A stretch of 64,000 nucleotides of DNA from Megalobrama amblycephala. Lineage: Eukaryota > Chordata > Actinopteri > Cypriniformes > Xenocyprididae. Shown in pieces: positions 1 through 10,479 of the stretch (position 1 is its first letter; each line of letters opens with the position of its first letter). The stretch spans positions 17,170,258-17,234,257 of the forward strand of contig NC_063049.1 in NCBI RefSeq assembly GCF_018812025.1, read 5' to 3'. Both the position numbers and the translations under genes were made by a program. The notes below the pieces were generated by a model. That model was not told where the DNA came from, did not search any database, and saw only the letters and a list, made by a program, of their open reading frames with translations.

Positions 1-639
1 ATGCCCAATTGGCACTAAGGGGCCTAAAGTGTGCCAAGAAAACATCCCCCACACCATTACACCACCACCACCAGCCTGCACAGTGGTAAAAAGGCATGAT
101 GGTTCCATGTTCTCATTCTGTTTACGCCAAATTCTGACTCTACCATCTGAATGTTTCAACAGAAATCGAGACTCATCAGACCAGGCAACATTTTTCCAGT
201 CTTCAATTGTCCAATTTTTGTGTGCTCGTGCAAATTGTAGCCTCTTTTTCCTATTTGTAGTGGAGATGAGTGGTACCCGGTGGGGTCTTCTGCTGTTGTA
301 GCCCATCCGCCTCAAGGTTGTGCGTGTTGTGGCTTCACAAATGCTTTGCTGCATACCTCGGTTGTAACGAGTGGTTATTTCAGTCAAAGTTGCTCTTCTA
401 TCAGCTTGAATCAGTCGGCCCATTCTCCTCTGACCTCTAGCATCAACAAGGCATTTTTGCCCACAGGACTGCCGCATACTGGATGTTTTTCCCTTTTCAC
501 ACCATTCTTTGTAAACCCTAGAAATGGTTGTGCGTGAAAATCCCAGTAACTGAGCAGATTGTGAAATACTCAGACCGGCCCGTCTGGCACCAACAACCAT
601 GCCACGCTCAAAATTGCTTAAATCACCTTTCTTTCCCAT
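1..639 (-). CDS. Tc1-like transposase, N-terminal 213 codons, open at the edge
   Basis: Minus-strand frame from the ATG at 639-637 (MGKKGDLSNFERG) with no stop before the window edge, so 213 codons are visible of about 340 expected. The N-terminal half is the paired helix-turn-helix DNA-binding region of Tc1 transposases, including SISQSAQLLGFSRTTISRVY. The catalytic RNase-H-like fold then begins; the first catalytic aspartate is D155 in the motif AWSDESRF. The glycine-rich QAGGGGVMVWGMFSWHTLGP block typical of the family follows. The second Asp and the Glu lie outside the window. No frameshift or stop was found on manual translation, so this copy may be intact and fairly young. Function: cuts and pastes its own element at TA dinucleotides in the nucleus. 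Confidence 0.87.
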   Translation of the reverse strand, partial: MGKKGDLSNFERGMVVGARRAGLSISQSAQLLGFSRTTISRVYKEWCEKGKTSSMRQSCGQKCLVDARGQRRMGRLIQADRRATLTEITTRYNRGMQQSICEATTRTTLRRMGYNSRRPHRVPLISTTNRKKRLQFARAHKNWTIEDWKNVAWSDESRFLLKHSDGRVRIWRKQNENMEPSCLFTTVQAGGGGVMVWGMFSWHTLGPLVPIGH

Positions 640-787
640 TCTGACATTCAGTTTGGAGTTCAGGAGATTGTCTTGACTAGGACCACACCCCTAAATGCAT
701 TGAAGCAACTGCCATGTGATTGGTTGATTAGATAATTGCATTAATGAGAAATTGAACAGGTGTTCCTAATAATACTTTAGGTGAGTG
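1..787 (-). mobile_element. Tc1-like DNA transposon, cut by the left window edge
   Basis: The element runs off the left end of the window. Its inner end is an inverted-repeat terminus at about 752-787 containing GTGTTCCTAATAATACTTTA, next to a TA at 788-789, as expected for Tc1/mariner elements, which insert at TA. An open transposase frame lies inside on the minus strand. The terminus and coding sequence match a Tc1 type I know from cyprinid genomes. The other terminus is outside the window, so completeness cannot be judged. Confidence 0.88.
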
Positions 788-909
788 TATATATATATAT
801 GTTATAAAGTGGTAATATTTAAATGTTTATTCAATTCTAATATATGTATTTATTTTATTGTCATCTCACAAATGGATCTGCTTTATTTTGTAATAAAACA
901 AATAATTAT

Positions 910-1310
910 TAAATAATTAGCAGCAAACAAACAATATAATTCTTATTCTCAGAGAATAAAGATTGCTTATTAAATAAAAAGATTGAAAAAAATGCACAAC
1001 CACCAAAGAGGTGGTGATGTGCACTAATTAGGTTATGTAAATTACCATTAATCAAAAGAAGAAGAAGGAAGTAGAATGGTGCGCTTTTTCTTAGCATCTG
1101 TTTACATGGTGAATCATCGATTCGTTGCTCTGTTGAGAATGTCTTGTGTGTTAACCGGGAACATGCTCTGGGTTGGCTGAACTTACTCGGTGACACGTTT
1201 TTGGAACCAGCATACCTCTAGTAAGCAAGGTTTGGGTTAATCAACCGAGAGTTCAGGTCATATGTGACGGTAAGTTAACCTTGCTTTCTGGAATACCCCC
1301 AGGTGCTGTT
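910..1310. mobile_element. MITE-like repeat with GGGTATTCCAGAAAGC end
   Basis: On the minus strand the right edge (about 1,310) reads GGGTATTCCAGAAAGCAAGG and continues into GGTTAACTTACC. I recognise this type of terminus as a recurrent non-autonomous element end in teleosts. The left limit is uncertain. The 95-residue open frame across it has no recognisable domain. Confidence 0.4.
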
Positions 1311-1576
1311 TCCTTTGTTCCCCACTTCCTCACTCTTTGTTCCCATGGTTACTGATTTAGTTGCACACCTGTTTTTAGTCTGCTTTGTTATCCTGTGCAT
1401 TTAAGCCTTCAGTTTTCCTCAGTTTCTGGCCATGTATTGTAATTGCGTTTGTAAAGCTTTTGTTTTCTTGGATACCTGTTTTCATTTAGTTTTGTTTTTA
1501 AATAAAAACACATTTTGCTATATTTGGATCCACCTCTCCATGTCTTTGCCTGCTCACACTGTAACAACTGTAAGTG
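1310..1576 (+). repeat. possible solo LTR of a Gypsy-type retrotransposon
   Basis: A pyrimidine-rich tract with repeated CTTTGTTCCC / CTCTTTGTTCCC words is followed by a weak TATA-like TGCATTTAAGCC and a polyadenylation signal (AATAAAAACA at about 1,501), ending near CTGTAACA at 1,567. This order (U3-like, TATA, poly(A) signal, short end) resembles solo LTRs common in fish. No internal gag or pol is present and no target duplication could be set, so the call is tentative. Confidence 0.3.
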
Positions 1577-2500
1577 ACTGTTATAAAGCATAATTGTGCT
1601 TGCTTTTCCACTGTTTTTCTATGACAGCTTGTGCTAATCAAGTTCACTCAGAAATGTCAGAATAGCGACAACATTTGAGCAATTTGCAAGTAAAATGTCA
1701 TTATTTATGTGACACACAGACTGTATGCAAATCAGGCAGAAACTAGGTGAAATGGGACAAAATTAGCCCATCGATCTGTTGTGCACACCCTGCTTATTCA
1801 CCAGATGCACCCTAATGCTTAAAGTCTTCTGTTTGTAGTAGTTTAGACTTTGAAATATGTAAAGGATCATGTGCAGTCAATTATAGTTAAATAAACACTG
1901 ACAGGGTGATCAGGTTTCATATAAATCTGAAAGGTGATACTTTGCTTATGCAGTTTATTGTATGATAATGACTTTCCACTTATTACACAGCTGCTTACTA
2001 AATAAATAAAGAGACATTTAATATTGATTTGAGTTTAAATTATTTCATTGTCAGAAAAAAAAAGGAGTGATTCAAGCAACATAAAACTAGTTTTGAAGAA
2101 AATAACTTGCCAGTCAATTATATAGTTGAGTGGTAGTTATACAAAAATATTTGACTGCAGAATGCCACATCTGACCAATCAGAATCAGGTATTCCAGGGA
2201 CTATATCCAGCACTGGAAGTTAAGCCATCTTGAAACAGTGAGCTAGAAGACACATGCCACATGACCCCTGACCCTTGAGGGCATTCCATTTATGAGCAAA
2301 TTACACAACCATATAAGTAACTTATCAAGAAAAGTCAAATGTAATGAACTTCCATGGATGAGCTGTATGGGACGGTTATTATTTCAGTGACTGTTTGTGA
2401 CTGTTCGTAGAAGTGTAATGTCTTCATGGTGGTTTTTCCCCCCAGGCTTCCTGTTGGGAGTTTCACTGGGACCTGACATCATATGGACTCTGGGAACATA
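1577..2500. other. gene-free stretch, one MITE-like fragment
   Basis: AT-rich sequence with no coding frame that looks real. About 2,100-2,220 (containing CTGACCAATCAGAATCAGG) resembles the core of a widespread fish MITE. The rest shows nothing I can name. Confidence 0.4.
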
Positions 2501-2501
2501 A

Positions 2502-2510
2502 ACACAAACA

Positions 2511-2549
<39 letters not shown>
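2502..2549. repeat. (CA)n microsatellite
   Basis: About 20 CA dinucleotides preceded by CACAAA units. The overlapping frames rich in Thr-His or Val-Cys are artefacts of the repeat. Confidence 0.97.
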
Positions 2550-2552
<3 letters not shown>

Positions 2553-2719
2553 GTGTGTTGACACATGTTCAGATCATGCAATATATGAAAGGTCATGCAA
2601 AAATTGTATTTTATGTGTGTGGCAACACAGCTGTGTTGTGTGTGAATGTGTGTTTATGTGCATGTGATGATGTACTCAACAGTGAGGAAGGAAATGAAAA
2701 GAGGATGGAAGCTGAGAAG

Positions 2720-4303
2720 TTAAAGGGATAGTTCAGCAAAAAAATAAAAATTATCCCATGACTTAATCACTCTCAAGCCTACTATGACTATCTTCTTTCA
2801 GACAAACACAATCAGAGATACATTTAAAAATATCCTGGCTCTTCCAAGCTTTATAATGGTAGTGAATGGGGGGCAAGATTTTGAAGCCCCCAAAAATGCA
2901 TCCAACCATCATAAAAAAATCCAGCTCCAGTGGGTTAATAAAGGCCTTCTGAAATGAAGCAATGGGTTAAGACAAATATCCACATTTAAAATTTTATTAA
3001 CTAAAATAACTAGCTTCCGGCAGATGATTCGTATATCAGCTCGTACATCAGTTGTGGTAAACGGAAGCTCAAGCATGTTCACTTGATGTGTGAGAACCAA
3101 TGAGGTTTATTCTTGTGTGTTACACGGCACATTTAAGCTGCCGCAAGAGATTTGTTCTCGCAGGTCAAGCAGGTTCAGTTGAGCTTTATGTTCGCCGATC
3201 AATGTTTAAATGTGAATAAAAGCCTAAATAAACCCTTAAATGCATGACTGTTTCGCCAATCATTCTTACATATTCGGGTCTTTATCGACCCAGATCTATA
3301 TCTAACACAGATGGATCTCTACCTGTCACGATAATATAAAACTCCTCTGATATTAGAGTAACAATTACAGAAGAATAAAATAAAGCATATTTTGTTACCT
3401 TTTGGAGCTTGAAAGGGCTCCGTTTGAGCAGATGTTTTATGCCATCATCACTGTCCTTGTCAGAGCTCATTTCCCAGTAAATTCAGCAAATAATAGGCTA
3501 GTTTTATGTTTGAAGTCGCGAATATGAGCCCATTCGCAATCTCAAACATATTCTCAAAACTATATAATTTTCAACATCTTCAAAATCAATATTTCACTCG
3601 CTAACAGCTTCACCAGATCCATCCTGTAACAGTTAGTCATATTTGATTGCGTTCAGTACTTGCTCTGCAGTAAATTGCTGAGCCATTTCATGTTTTGCTT
3701 ATTCTTTTGTTTTCTGTCTGAATGAAACGTCACTTCATCATTGTGTATCAGACATTGCCACCTTGTGGAATAAAGGTGAATTGCACTTATTCCGTCATCT
3801 AGGATTCAATTATTGCTGTGCAGAAAAAATATACGTACACTAATACACACCTCGGGTCGATAGCGACCCTATACAATTTTTACAAAAAAATGAATACAAA
3901 AACAGGCATTCTTTTATAATTTTATGATTTTTTTCTTGTTATATTCTTTATAATGAATTGATTGAGGAATACTAAGAAGGTTGATGTCTAACTTTAAAAA
4001 ATGAACAAGGAGGAGGGTAGTGAATGACGTCCCGGGTCACTAAAGACCCGAGGTATGCATTTAAGGGTAAAGTCTGTCATCATATAAAGCGATCAAGTCT
4101 CTTCAAAAAAATTGGACTAAACCACTCAATTCATATGGATTAGCTTTACGATCACTTTATGAACTTTGAAGAGTCAAAGTGGTAGTTGTCAACAGAGAGA
4201 CAGAACGCTCTCAGACTTCATCAAAAAGATCTTGGGTTTGGAACGACATGAGGGTGAGTAATTAATGACAGATTTTTCATTTTTGGGTGAACTAAACCTT
4301 TAA
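2720..4303. mobile_element. TTAA-flanked MITE (AGGGATAGTTCA ends), with a nested element
   Basis: TTAA at 2,720-2,723 and 4,300-4,303 flank a 1,576-bp unit. Its ends are inverted repeats: left AGGGATAGTTCAGC, right (minus strand) AGGTTTAGTTCACCC, both followed by an A-rich AAAATGAAAA-type block and, at the right, the word ACGACATGAGGGTGAGTAA. This family recurs at 13,440, 24,760, 56,601, 59,345 and 61,154. A second inverted-repeat unit sits inside at 3,234-4,069. Confidence 0.75.
3234..4069. mobile_element. MITE nested inside the 2,720-4,303 element
   Basis: The left end has CCCTTAAATGCATGACTG and the right end on the minus strand CCCTTAAATGCATACCT. Copies of the word CGGGTC with a nearby GACCC lie inside each end (3,275; 3,852; 4,031). 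The arrangement indicates a second insertion into the older MITE. No coding capacity is evident. Confidence 0.55.
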
Positions 4304-4309
4304 CTGATA

Positions 4310-5757
4310 TAATTAACTAATATTAAATAATGAAATCTTATTGTAAAGTGTTACCATTTCTTCTTTTATGTTCCACAGAAGAAAGAAAATCAACACAGTT
4401 GTTGGTTTGTACAACATGAGGCGAAGTAAATGATGACACAATTGTGATTTTTTTAATGTGAATTCATACAAAGGAAATGATGTAAAGTGTGTGTGTGTGT
4501 GTGTACTGGTTTGATTTCTTTGAGAAATTCCCTGACACAGCAGAAAAAGTGCTGCAGCTGCACTGTCTGTTTTTCTCTTTCTGAGAGCTGTAGACAGTAG
4601 GGCATGACACACACTAAACCGGAAAATGAGGAACAGGAAGACAAAGAAAATGAAAGGCAGGCATAATTAAAATATCATGAAAAGGAAAAAAGTACTACAA
4701 CACTTTGAAAGAAGCTAAGAAAAAACAGCTAAAGCATTTAGGGAGCAGGAAGTGTCAAACCACAGTAAGGGAGCAATACGTGTCAAATGGATGCCGTCAC
4801 TGTTTTCACAGATGACAACAGTATCATTTTCAAAAACTTTACACTTTGAAACCCTTTTTCAAAAGTTTGCATTTTCAGCCGGAAAAATGCTGTTGTTGTG
4901 TAAATGAATGGCCAAAACGCATAAAAAAGTTTTCCGTTTTTAGTTGAACACGTGTTGTGTAAACAGACCCTAAGAGATTTACTGAAAAAGTGAAATGACC
5001 ATGTCATTTTGTCATGGTGCAGGCAAGGGAAGAGATGAAGTGTGGATATAACTGCAGCAGTAAAATGTATTTACAAAAAGAAAACAAAAAATGTAATCAA
5101 AGAAAACTAGGACAGCTTAAGGATTCTTTGATGAATAGAAAGTTCAAAAGAACAATATTTATTTGAAATAGAAATCTTTTGTAATATTATAAATGTCACT
5201 TTTAATTCATTGAGTGCATCCTTGCTGAATAAGAGAATTAATTACTTTAGAAATATAAAAAATATACTGGCCCCGAACTTTTGAACAGTAGGCTATGTTA
5301 TCATTTTAAGTGTTCACATGCTTGCTGAACTGGCTAGCTTTGTGGGTGAAACAGAAAACATACTCATTTTATAACTTAATTTGCTTAGTGTTTGTTTTAC
5401 ACATTTAGATTTGTGTATTATTGCTCTGCTTTGTATTTGACCTGACCTTAACCTTAATATTTATTTGAATACTGTCACTGCTATCATTTCAGTTAAACAT
5501 AATTTCAGTGTTGTCAAGGAAACATGACAATGGCTTTAACAACACATTACATTTATAAATATATGTACACATCCATTTAAAATACATACTTCAGTCAGTT
5601 TAAAGTAAAAAATTATCCCTCTTCTGTGTGGATAAAAAAAAAAAAAAACTGTTCTCATTGAAGAACAATTGCATCTTAAGAAATATTATGAAAATATATT
5701 AAATATTTCTGTGAGAAAATTGAAATTCACATATATAGGCAATTAATATTTCGGTTG
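4310..5757. other. gene-free stretch with MITE fragments
   Basis: About 4,345-4,450 is a scrap of the TTCACCC-type MITE (words GTTCCACAGAAGAAAG and ACAACATGAGG). 4,488-4,503 is a short (GT)n run. 4,790-4,972 is a MITE fragment annotated separately. The remainder is AT-rich with an A-run at about 5,633 and nothing else recognisable. Confidence 0.45.
4790..4972. mobile_element. MITE fragment with TTAGGGTCTGTTTACAC end
   Basis: The right end on the minus strand reads TTAGGGTCTGTTTACACAAC. The same type of end (TARGGG, a few bases, then GTTTACA or TTTACA) occurs at 8,365-8,542 and 11,585-11,940, so three members of one family lie in the first 12 kb. This copy lacks a clear left terminus. Confidence 0.55.
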
Positions 5758-5960
5758 CACTTTATTTTACAGTACGTGCACTTACATGTACTTACAGTAT
5801 ACTTATCCAAGAAAGTACTGGGTAATATAAGGTAAGTACATGGGTTAAGGTTAGGTTTAGGTGTAGGTGTAGGTTCAATGTAAGTACCTAGTTATTACCC
5901 AGTTATTACTATCATAAGTACATAGTAAGTACATGGGGAACAGGACTGTAAAATAAAGTG
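5758..5960. mobile_element. Short palindromic MITE, CACTTTATTTTACAG ends
   Basis: Inverted ends CACTTTATTTTACAGT (left) and ACTGTAAAATAAAGTG (right) bound about 200 bp. The interior holds GTACTTAC words in both orientations and a degenerate telomere-like tract, GGTTAAGGTTAGGTTTAGG (about 5,845). A partial second copy starts at 63,346. Confidence 0.7.
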
Positions 5961-6024
5961 ATATCAATATTTCTATTTTAAATGTCCCTTAAAAAGTATT
6001 ATGGTGTTACCATGGCAGAATCTG

Positions 6025-6028
<4 letters not shown>

Positions 6029-6055
<27 letters not shown>
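6029..6055. repeat. (CT)n microsatellite
   Basis: A run of CT dinucleotides interrupted once, between the MITE at 5,758 and the Tc1-like element at 6,449. Confidence 0.95.
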
Positions 6056-6058
<3 letters not shown>

Positions 6059-6448
6059 TCTCTCATTCTTACTGTTTCTTTCTGTCTGTGAGATTAGGCA
6101 CACAACATCTTTACCTAGCTACCTGAAGTGACTCTCACTGATCTGAGTAATGCAAGGCCAAGCAATCCAATTAAATCTACAGAGCCAAAGACTAACATCC
6201 TCATCGTGAATGTAAACACGTTTACTGTAAGCAGTGCTGCGTGTACGCATGAGAGGAGGAAGGATGGGAAATAGAGATATAGTGAGAAGGTACCTTGAGA
6301 ATACATAAACACTCAGTGGGGAATTCAGTAAGAATCAATTGCGCCCGCTGATAGGGTTGTCTGTGTTGTTTCAACACCCAATTCACTAAAGGAATTATGC
6401 AAATCATGTAATAGCACAAACACAACCAAAAATTAGTGTTGAACAATA

Positions 6449-7918
6449 CAGGTGCTGGTCATATAATTAGAATATCATCAAAAAGTTGATTTATTTAACT
6501 AATTCCATTCAAAAAGTGAAACTTGTATATTATATTCATTCATTACATACAGACTGATATATTTCAAATGTTTATTTATTTTAATTTTGATGATTATTAC
6601 TAACAACTAAGGAAAATCCCAAATTCAGTATCTCAGAAAATTAGAATATTACTTAAGACCAATACAAAGAAAGGATTTTAAGAAATCTTGGCCAACTGAA
6701 AAGTATGAACATGAAAAGTATGAGCATGTACAGCACTCAACACTTAGTTGGGGCTCCTTTTGCCTGAATTACTGCAGCAATGCGGTGCGGCATGGAGTCG
6801 ATCAGTCTGTGGCACTGCTCAGGTGTTATGAGAGCCCAGGTTGCTCTGATAGTGGCCTTCAGCTCTTCTGCATTGTTGGGTCTGGCATATCGCATCTTCC
6901 TCTTCACAATACCCCATTGATTTTCTATGGGGTTAAGGTCAGGCGAGTTTGCTGGCCAATTAAGAACAGGGATACCATGGTCCTTAAACCAGGTACTGGT
7001 AGCTCTGGCATTGTGTGCAGGTGCCAAGTCCTGTTGGAAAATGAAATCTGCATCTCCATAAAGTTTGTCAGCAGCAGGAAGCATGAAGCGCTCTAAAACT
7101 TCCTCGTATACGGCTGCGTTGACCTTGGACCTCAGAAAACACAGTGGACCAACACCAGCAGATGACATGGCACCCCAAACCATCACTGACTGTGGAAACT
7201 TTACACTGGACCTCAAGCAACATGGATTGTGTGCCTCTCCTCTCTTCCTCCAGATTCTGGGACCCTGATTTCCAAAGGAAATGCAAAATTTACTTTCATT
7301 AGAGAACATAACTTTGGACCACTCAGCAGCAGTCCAGTCCTTTTTGTCTTTAGCCCAGGCGAGACGCTTCTGACGCTGTCTGTTGTTCAAGAGTGGCTTG
7401 ACACAAGGAATGCGACAGCTGAAACCCATGTCTTGCATACGTCTGTGCGTAGTGGTTCTTGAAGCACTGACTCCAGCTGCAGTCCACTCTTTGTGAATCT
7501 CCCCCATATTTTTGAATGGGTTTTGTTTCACAATCCTCTCCAGGGTGTGGTTATCCCTATTGCTTGTACACCTTTTTCTAGCACATCTTTTCCGTCCCTT
7601 CGCCTCTCTTTTAATGTGCTTGGACACAGAGCTCTGTGAACAGCCAGCATCTTTTGCAATGACCTTTTGTGTCTTGCCCTCCTTGTGCAAGGTGTCAATG
7701 GTCGTCTTTTGGACAACTGTCAAGTCAGCAGTCTTCCCCATGATTGTGTAGCCTACAGAACTAGAATGAGAGACCATCAAAATTAAAAGAAATAAACATT
7801 TGAAATATATCAGTCTGTGTGTAATGAATGAATATAATATACAGGTTTCATTTTTTGAATGAAATTAGTGAAATAAATCAACTTTTTGATGATATTCTAA
7901 TTATATGACCAGCACCTG
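6449..7918 (-). mobile_element. Full-length Tc1-like transposon, 1,470 bp
   Basis: Terminal inverted repeats of about 144 bp start CAGGTGCTGGTCATATAATT at each end, with about six mismatches between the two by eye. The element is flanked by TA at 6,447-6,448 and 7,919-7,920, the Tc1/mariner target duplication. One transposase gene fills the middle on the minus strand. Element length and repeat length fit an autonomous Tc1-like transposon, and the near-identity of the ends suggests recent insertion. The transposase nevertheless carries a change at a catalytic residue. Confidence 0.95.
6737..7780 (-). CDS. Tc1-like transposase, intact frame but D161N at the catalytic site
   Basis: 347 codons, uninterrupted. 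M14 (MGKTADLTVVQK) is probably the real start, since the upstream residues look like read-in from the inverted repeat. Residues 20-120 hold the paired helix-turn-helix DNA-binding region. The DD34E nuclease follows. The second acidic residue is D251 in IFQQDLAPAH; the third is E286 in SPDLNPIEN, 34 residues between them as in the family. At the first position the motif is MFSNESKF, so residue 161 is Asn (codon AAT at 7,300-7,298) where the family has Asp. A single G-to-A change explains it. The Asp is needed to bind the catalytic metal, so I infer that this copy is transposition-dead although its DNA-binding domain should still fold. Full length otherwise matches the family. Confidence 0.93.
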   Translation of the reverse strand: MMVSHSSSVGYTIMGKTADLTVVQKTTIDTLHKEGKTQKVIAKDAGCSQSSVSKHIKREAKGRKRCARKRCTSNRDNHTLERIVKQNPFKNMGEIHKEWTAAGVSASRTTTHRRMQDMGFSCRIPCVKPLLNNRQRQKRLAWAKDKKDWTAAEWSKVMFSNESKFCISFGNQGPRIWRKRGEAHNPCCLRSSVKFPQSVMVWGAMSSAGVGPLCFLRSKVNAAVYEEVLERFMLPAADKLYGDADFIFQQDLAPAHNARATSTWFKDHGIPVLNWPANSPDLNPIENQWGIVKRKMRYARPNNAEELKATIRATWALITPEQCHRLIDSMPHRIAAVIQAKGAPTKC

Positions 7919-8009
7919 TAATTGCACGGCACATTCTCTATATTGCATTGCAGTTCCAACACAATCTCATGGCAATTCATGGTGACACTTTGAATACTGT
8001 TCTGTCATG

Positions 8010-8219
8010 GTAACACTTTACAATATCAGTTTCATTTGTTAACATTTAGTTCATACATTTAGTACATTTTTTAACATTAACTAACAGTGAATAATATTTC
8101 TAAAGCATTTATTAATCTTAGTAAATGTTAATTTCATCCTTTACTAATACATTATTCAGATCAAAAGTTGTATCTGTTAACATTAGTTAATGTACTGTGA
8201 ATTAGCATGAACATTTTTA
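8010..8219. mobile_element. MITE-like repeat, GTTAACATTAGTTAATG family
   Basis: It begins GGTAACACTTTACAATATC and contains several GTTAACATT / AGTTAATG words in both orientations, typical of a very common short fish MITE. It ends at the TTAA at 8,220-8,223. No coding potential. Confidence 0.5.
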
Positions 8220-8360
8220 TTAAAGGCAGGGTAGGCGATTTGTTACAGAAACATGTTTTATTATTCTGGTTGAAAGTCTCTTCACATCCTGATAGAAATT
8301 ACTTAAGTTAAGTGGTCTAATTTATATGTATATATTCATCCAACCACTGCATTCAGTTAG
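8220..8360. mobile_element. TTAA-type element, left end only
   Basis: TTAA at 8,220-8,223 is followed by AGGCAGGGTAGGCGATTTG. The same end, inverted and followed by TTAA at 28,870-28,873, appears as AGGTAGGGTAGGCAATG. The interior also corresponds (CTCTTCACATCCTGATAG here, CTCTGTTCACATCCTGATAG there, minus strand). This copy is truncated by the next repeat. Confidence 0.55.
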
Positions 8361-8364
8361 TTTG

Positions 8365-8542
8365 TCTTTACAAAGTGACCTCGCCAACTGCTGGCCTGGT
8401 ATGCATAGCACTGCCTTTTTAGTCGTTTTTGCCTATCCGTGTGAACAAGGATCATTTTGACAATATTGTTGTCTGTACGCAACAAATGCAAAGGAAAAAC
8501 ATTTTCATCTTTAGTATATCGTTGTCGTGTAAATGTACCCTA
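8365..8542. mobile_element. MITE fragment, TTAGGGTACATTTACAC end
   Basis: It shares CGCCAACTGCTGGCCTGG, TTTAGTCGTTTT and GCAAAGGAAAA with the more complete element at 11,585-11,940. The right end on the minus strand is TTAGGGTACATTTACACG. The left half is missing. Confidence 0.6.
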
Positions 8543-8544
8543 AT

Positions 8545-8735
8545 TCGTATGAATTTGTACAATGTCGTACAATCTCGTCTACCTACGCCCCAGTGGCAGT
8601 TAGGTTTAGGGTGGGGTTAGGGGAGGACCTTCATGTTTACTTTTTTTCTAAAAACATTTTTTTATGATTCACATCAAACAAATTCATACAAAATCGCCAC
8701 CCCATAAATAGTTACATTTCCTGTGAGATTGGGTT
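8545..8735. mobile_element. Short MITE with internal GGTTTAGGGTGGGGTTAGG
   Basis: Contains AATTCGTATGAATTTG near the left and the inverted word CAAATTCATACAAAATCG near the right, around a telomere-like GTTAGGTTTAGGGTGGGG tract (8,598-8,620). It is non-coding and abuts the previous fragment. Confidence 0.45.
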
Positions 8736-9600
8736 GGTGGTTCTGGTTCTACTTGGTTATGGACTGGAGGATTCAGCATATTTTACTGTGGCTCTACAGA
8801 ATTATTTCACTACTGCAAACCAGACACCTAAATCAGCTCTTTAAAATGCAGGAAGCGTTGAAAATAAATGGTGCTGTCAGCCTGTGCAATTCATTCTTAG
8901 CGTCTCTGTCAAAGTCCTTATGTGCAATAAACACTGCATGCAGCATTGCAAAAACGACACAGTGCACAACAACAGTCAACATTGCACACGGTACTCATTC
9001 TTGAAAAATAGTGGCAGGAATGAGTGGCTGAAAGAATATATGACCCATTTGACCTACAGTGCTCTGGGTGTAATAGGGGTAATGTGTTTAACACAGATCC
9101 CCAGACAGAACGGATGTTTCTTATCTATCATCCACCTGACTGACTTCCAGTAAAAGATTTTTCCCTTTAGGCTCCATTACAGAGAGTGAAACAGCAGTGG
9201 GATAAGAGCTTCTATGTTTGCTCATCCGTGTGTGAGGGGCCAAAGAATGAAGCTTGCCCCCTGCTTCATTGACTGCTCATAGGGAAGGTGCCAGGCTGGC
9301 ACAGGACATTCAAATGACTGGAAGTCCTTGAGATAACATTTTCCTAACTTTAATGTCCTATTTAAACAGCTGAGAACAGAGATCCTGCAGGCCCAAGTAT
9401 GGAAACTTGTTTCCGCTTTGGAATAGTAATAGAAAAAACAATTGCCACTTTTTATCTCAATACTCAAAATTTTTCCCTCACAAATCTCTCTGACTTTATA
9501 ACTCGAAATTGTGAATTTATATCTCACAGTGAATTCAGAGGGGGAAAAAAAGTCAGAATTGTGAGATAAAAATTAGTTATCCTATTCCTATTAATAATTT
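8736..9600. other. mostly unique-looking non-coding stretch
   Basis: No repeat recognised between about 8,740 and 9,420 and no convincing exon. 9,030-9,400 has higher complexity than its surroundings and could be tested for conservation. About 9,440-9,575 carries words such as GACTTTATAACTCG and TCAGAATTGTGAGAT that match the palindromic repeat at 46,285-47,390. Confidence 0.4.
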
Positions 9601-9619
9601 TTCCAACTTTCCAACTTTC

Positions 9620-10028
9620 CGGTCCGGTTTTCGCCCATTGCATAGTACAGAGCCTGCCATGGTAAAAGTTGTCCACAATCTGCTAATGGCAGCTGATTCT
9701 GGGCTCTTAACTATACTTGATCTAAATGCGGCCTTTGATACCATTTCCCATCAACTTCCTCTTGGATTGTTTAGAAAAGATTAAATCCTGGTTTATGCAC
9801 AGTTTTCTCAAGTTGAATACTGATAAAACAGAGGTTCTTCTTGTTGGCACTAAATCCAATTTATCAAAATCCAATAGCTTTACACTTTCCATTGATAATT
9901 CTATAATCTCTCCATCTTCTCAGGTTAAGAGTCTGGGTGTTGTCCTTGATAGTACTTTGTCCTTTGAAATGCATGTGAACAATATTACTCGGTCTGCATA
10001 TTTCCACATACAGAACATCAGGCGTCTT
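9620..10028 (+). pseudogene. L2-type LINE reverse transcriptase remnant, internally deleted
   Basis: From about 9,624 one frame reads [20 protein letters not shown], then [20 protein letters not shown], the region around the first catalytic Asp of reverse transcriptase ([11 protein letters not shown]). It stops at 9,783. A shifted frame then gives [35 protein letters not shown] and SQVKSLGVVLDSTLSFE, which lie downstream of the catalytic YADD motif in L2/CR1-type LINEs. The YADD segment is missing, so at least one internal deletion removed the active site. Homology stops after NIRRLHP at about 10,028. This is a dead fragment of the polymerase ORF. Confidence 0.82.
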
Positions 10029-10250
10029 CATCCATGTCACATGTTTGGACTCTATGTTTGTTCATTTTGTCACATGTCCTCCTTTGTTCAGTTTCCCACC
10101 ACTCCTTAGTTGTCATGGTCACCTTAATTATGATTATTGTTTACCAGCTGCGTTTAGTTAATTAGTATCGTTTAGTCCTCTGTTCTCCTTGTATTTTAGC
10201 CCTCTGCTTCAGTTAGTCCCTTGTCTTCCATTGTTGTATGTTTATGGTGA
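10029..10250. repeat. possible LTR fragment interrupting the L2 LINE
   Basis: Sequence between the L2 coding remnant and the L2 3' tail. It starts near ATGTCACATGTTTGG, is rich in CTCCTTTGTTC / CTGTTCTCC words, and resembles the 5' part of the LTR-like segment continued at 10,772-10,975. No target duplication could be set. Confidence 0.3.
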
Positions 10251-10261
10251 TTTTTATGACT

Positions 10262-10340
10262 ATCAATCAACTGTACAGTGTCCTTGAGTGTTTTGAAAGG
10301 TGCCTTTAAATAATATGTATTATTATTATTATTATTATAG
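10262..10340 (+). repeat. L2 LINE 3' tail with (ATT)n
   Basis: GTGTCCTTGAGTGTTTTGAA followed by AAGGTGCCTTTAAATAA and a (TTA)n run is the 3' end I associate with fish L2 elements. It fits as the tail of the remnant at 9,620-10,028. Confidence 0.65.
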
Positions 10341-10479
10341 TGGCAACTCTCGCCAATCGGTTACATCCAGCCGCAGCCAAAGTCGAAAGCACCTATTTTC
10401 TTGTGCTTCCCTATAGACTCAAGACTCTTGTCACATTCTCATTAGTTGATTGGGTCTTTATATTAGGTGTCCTTATCTA

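Noticed and set aside
6785..7751. Plus-strand frames of 60-103 codons across the Tc1 element
   Set aside because: They are antisense shadows of the transposase gene on the minus strand.
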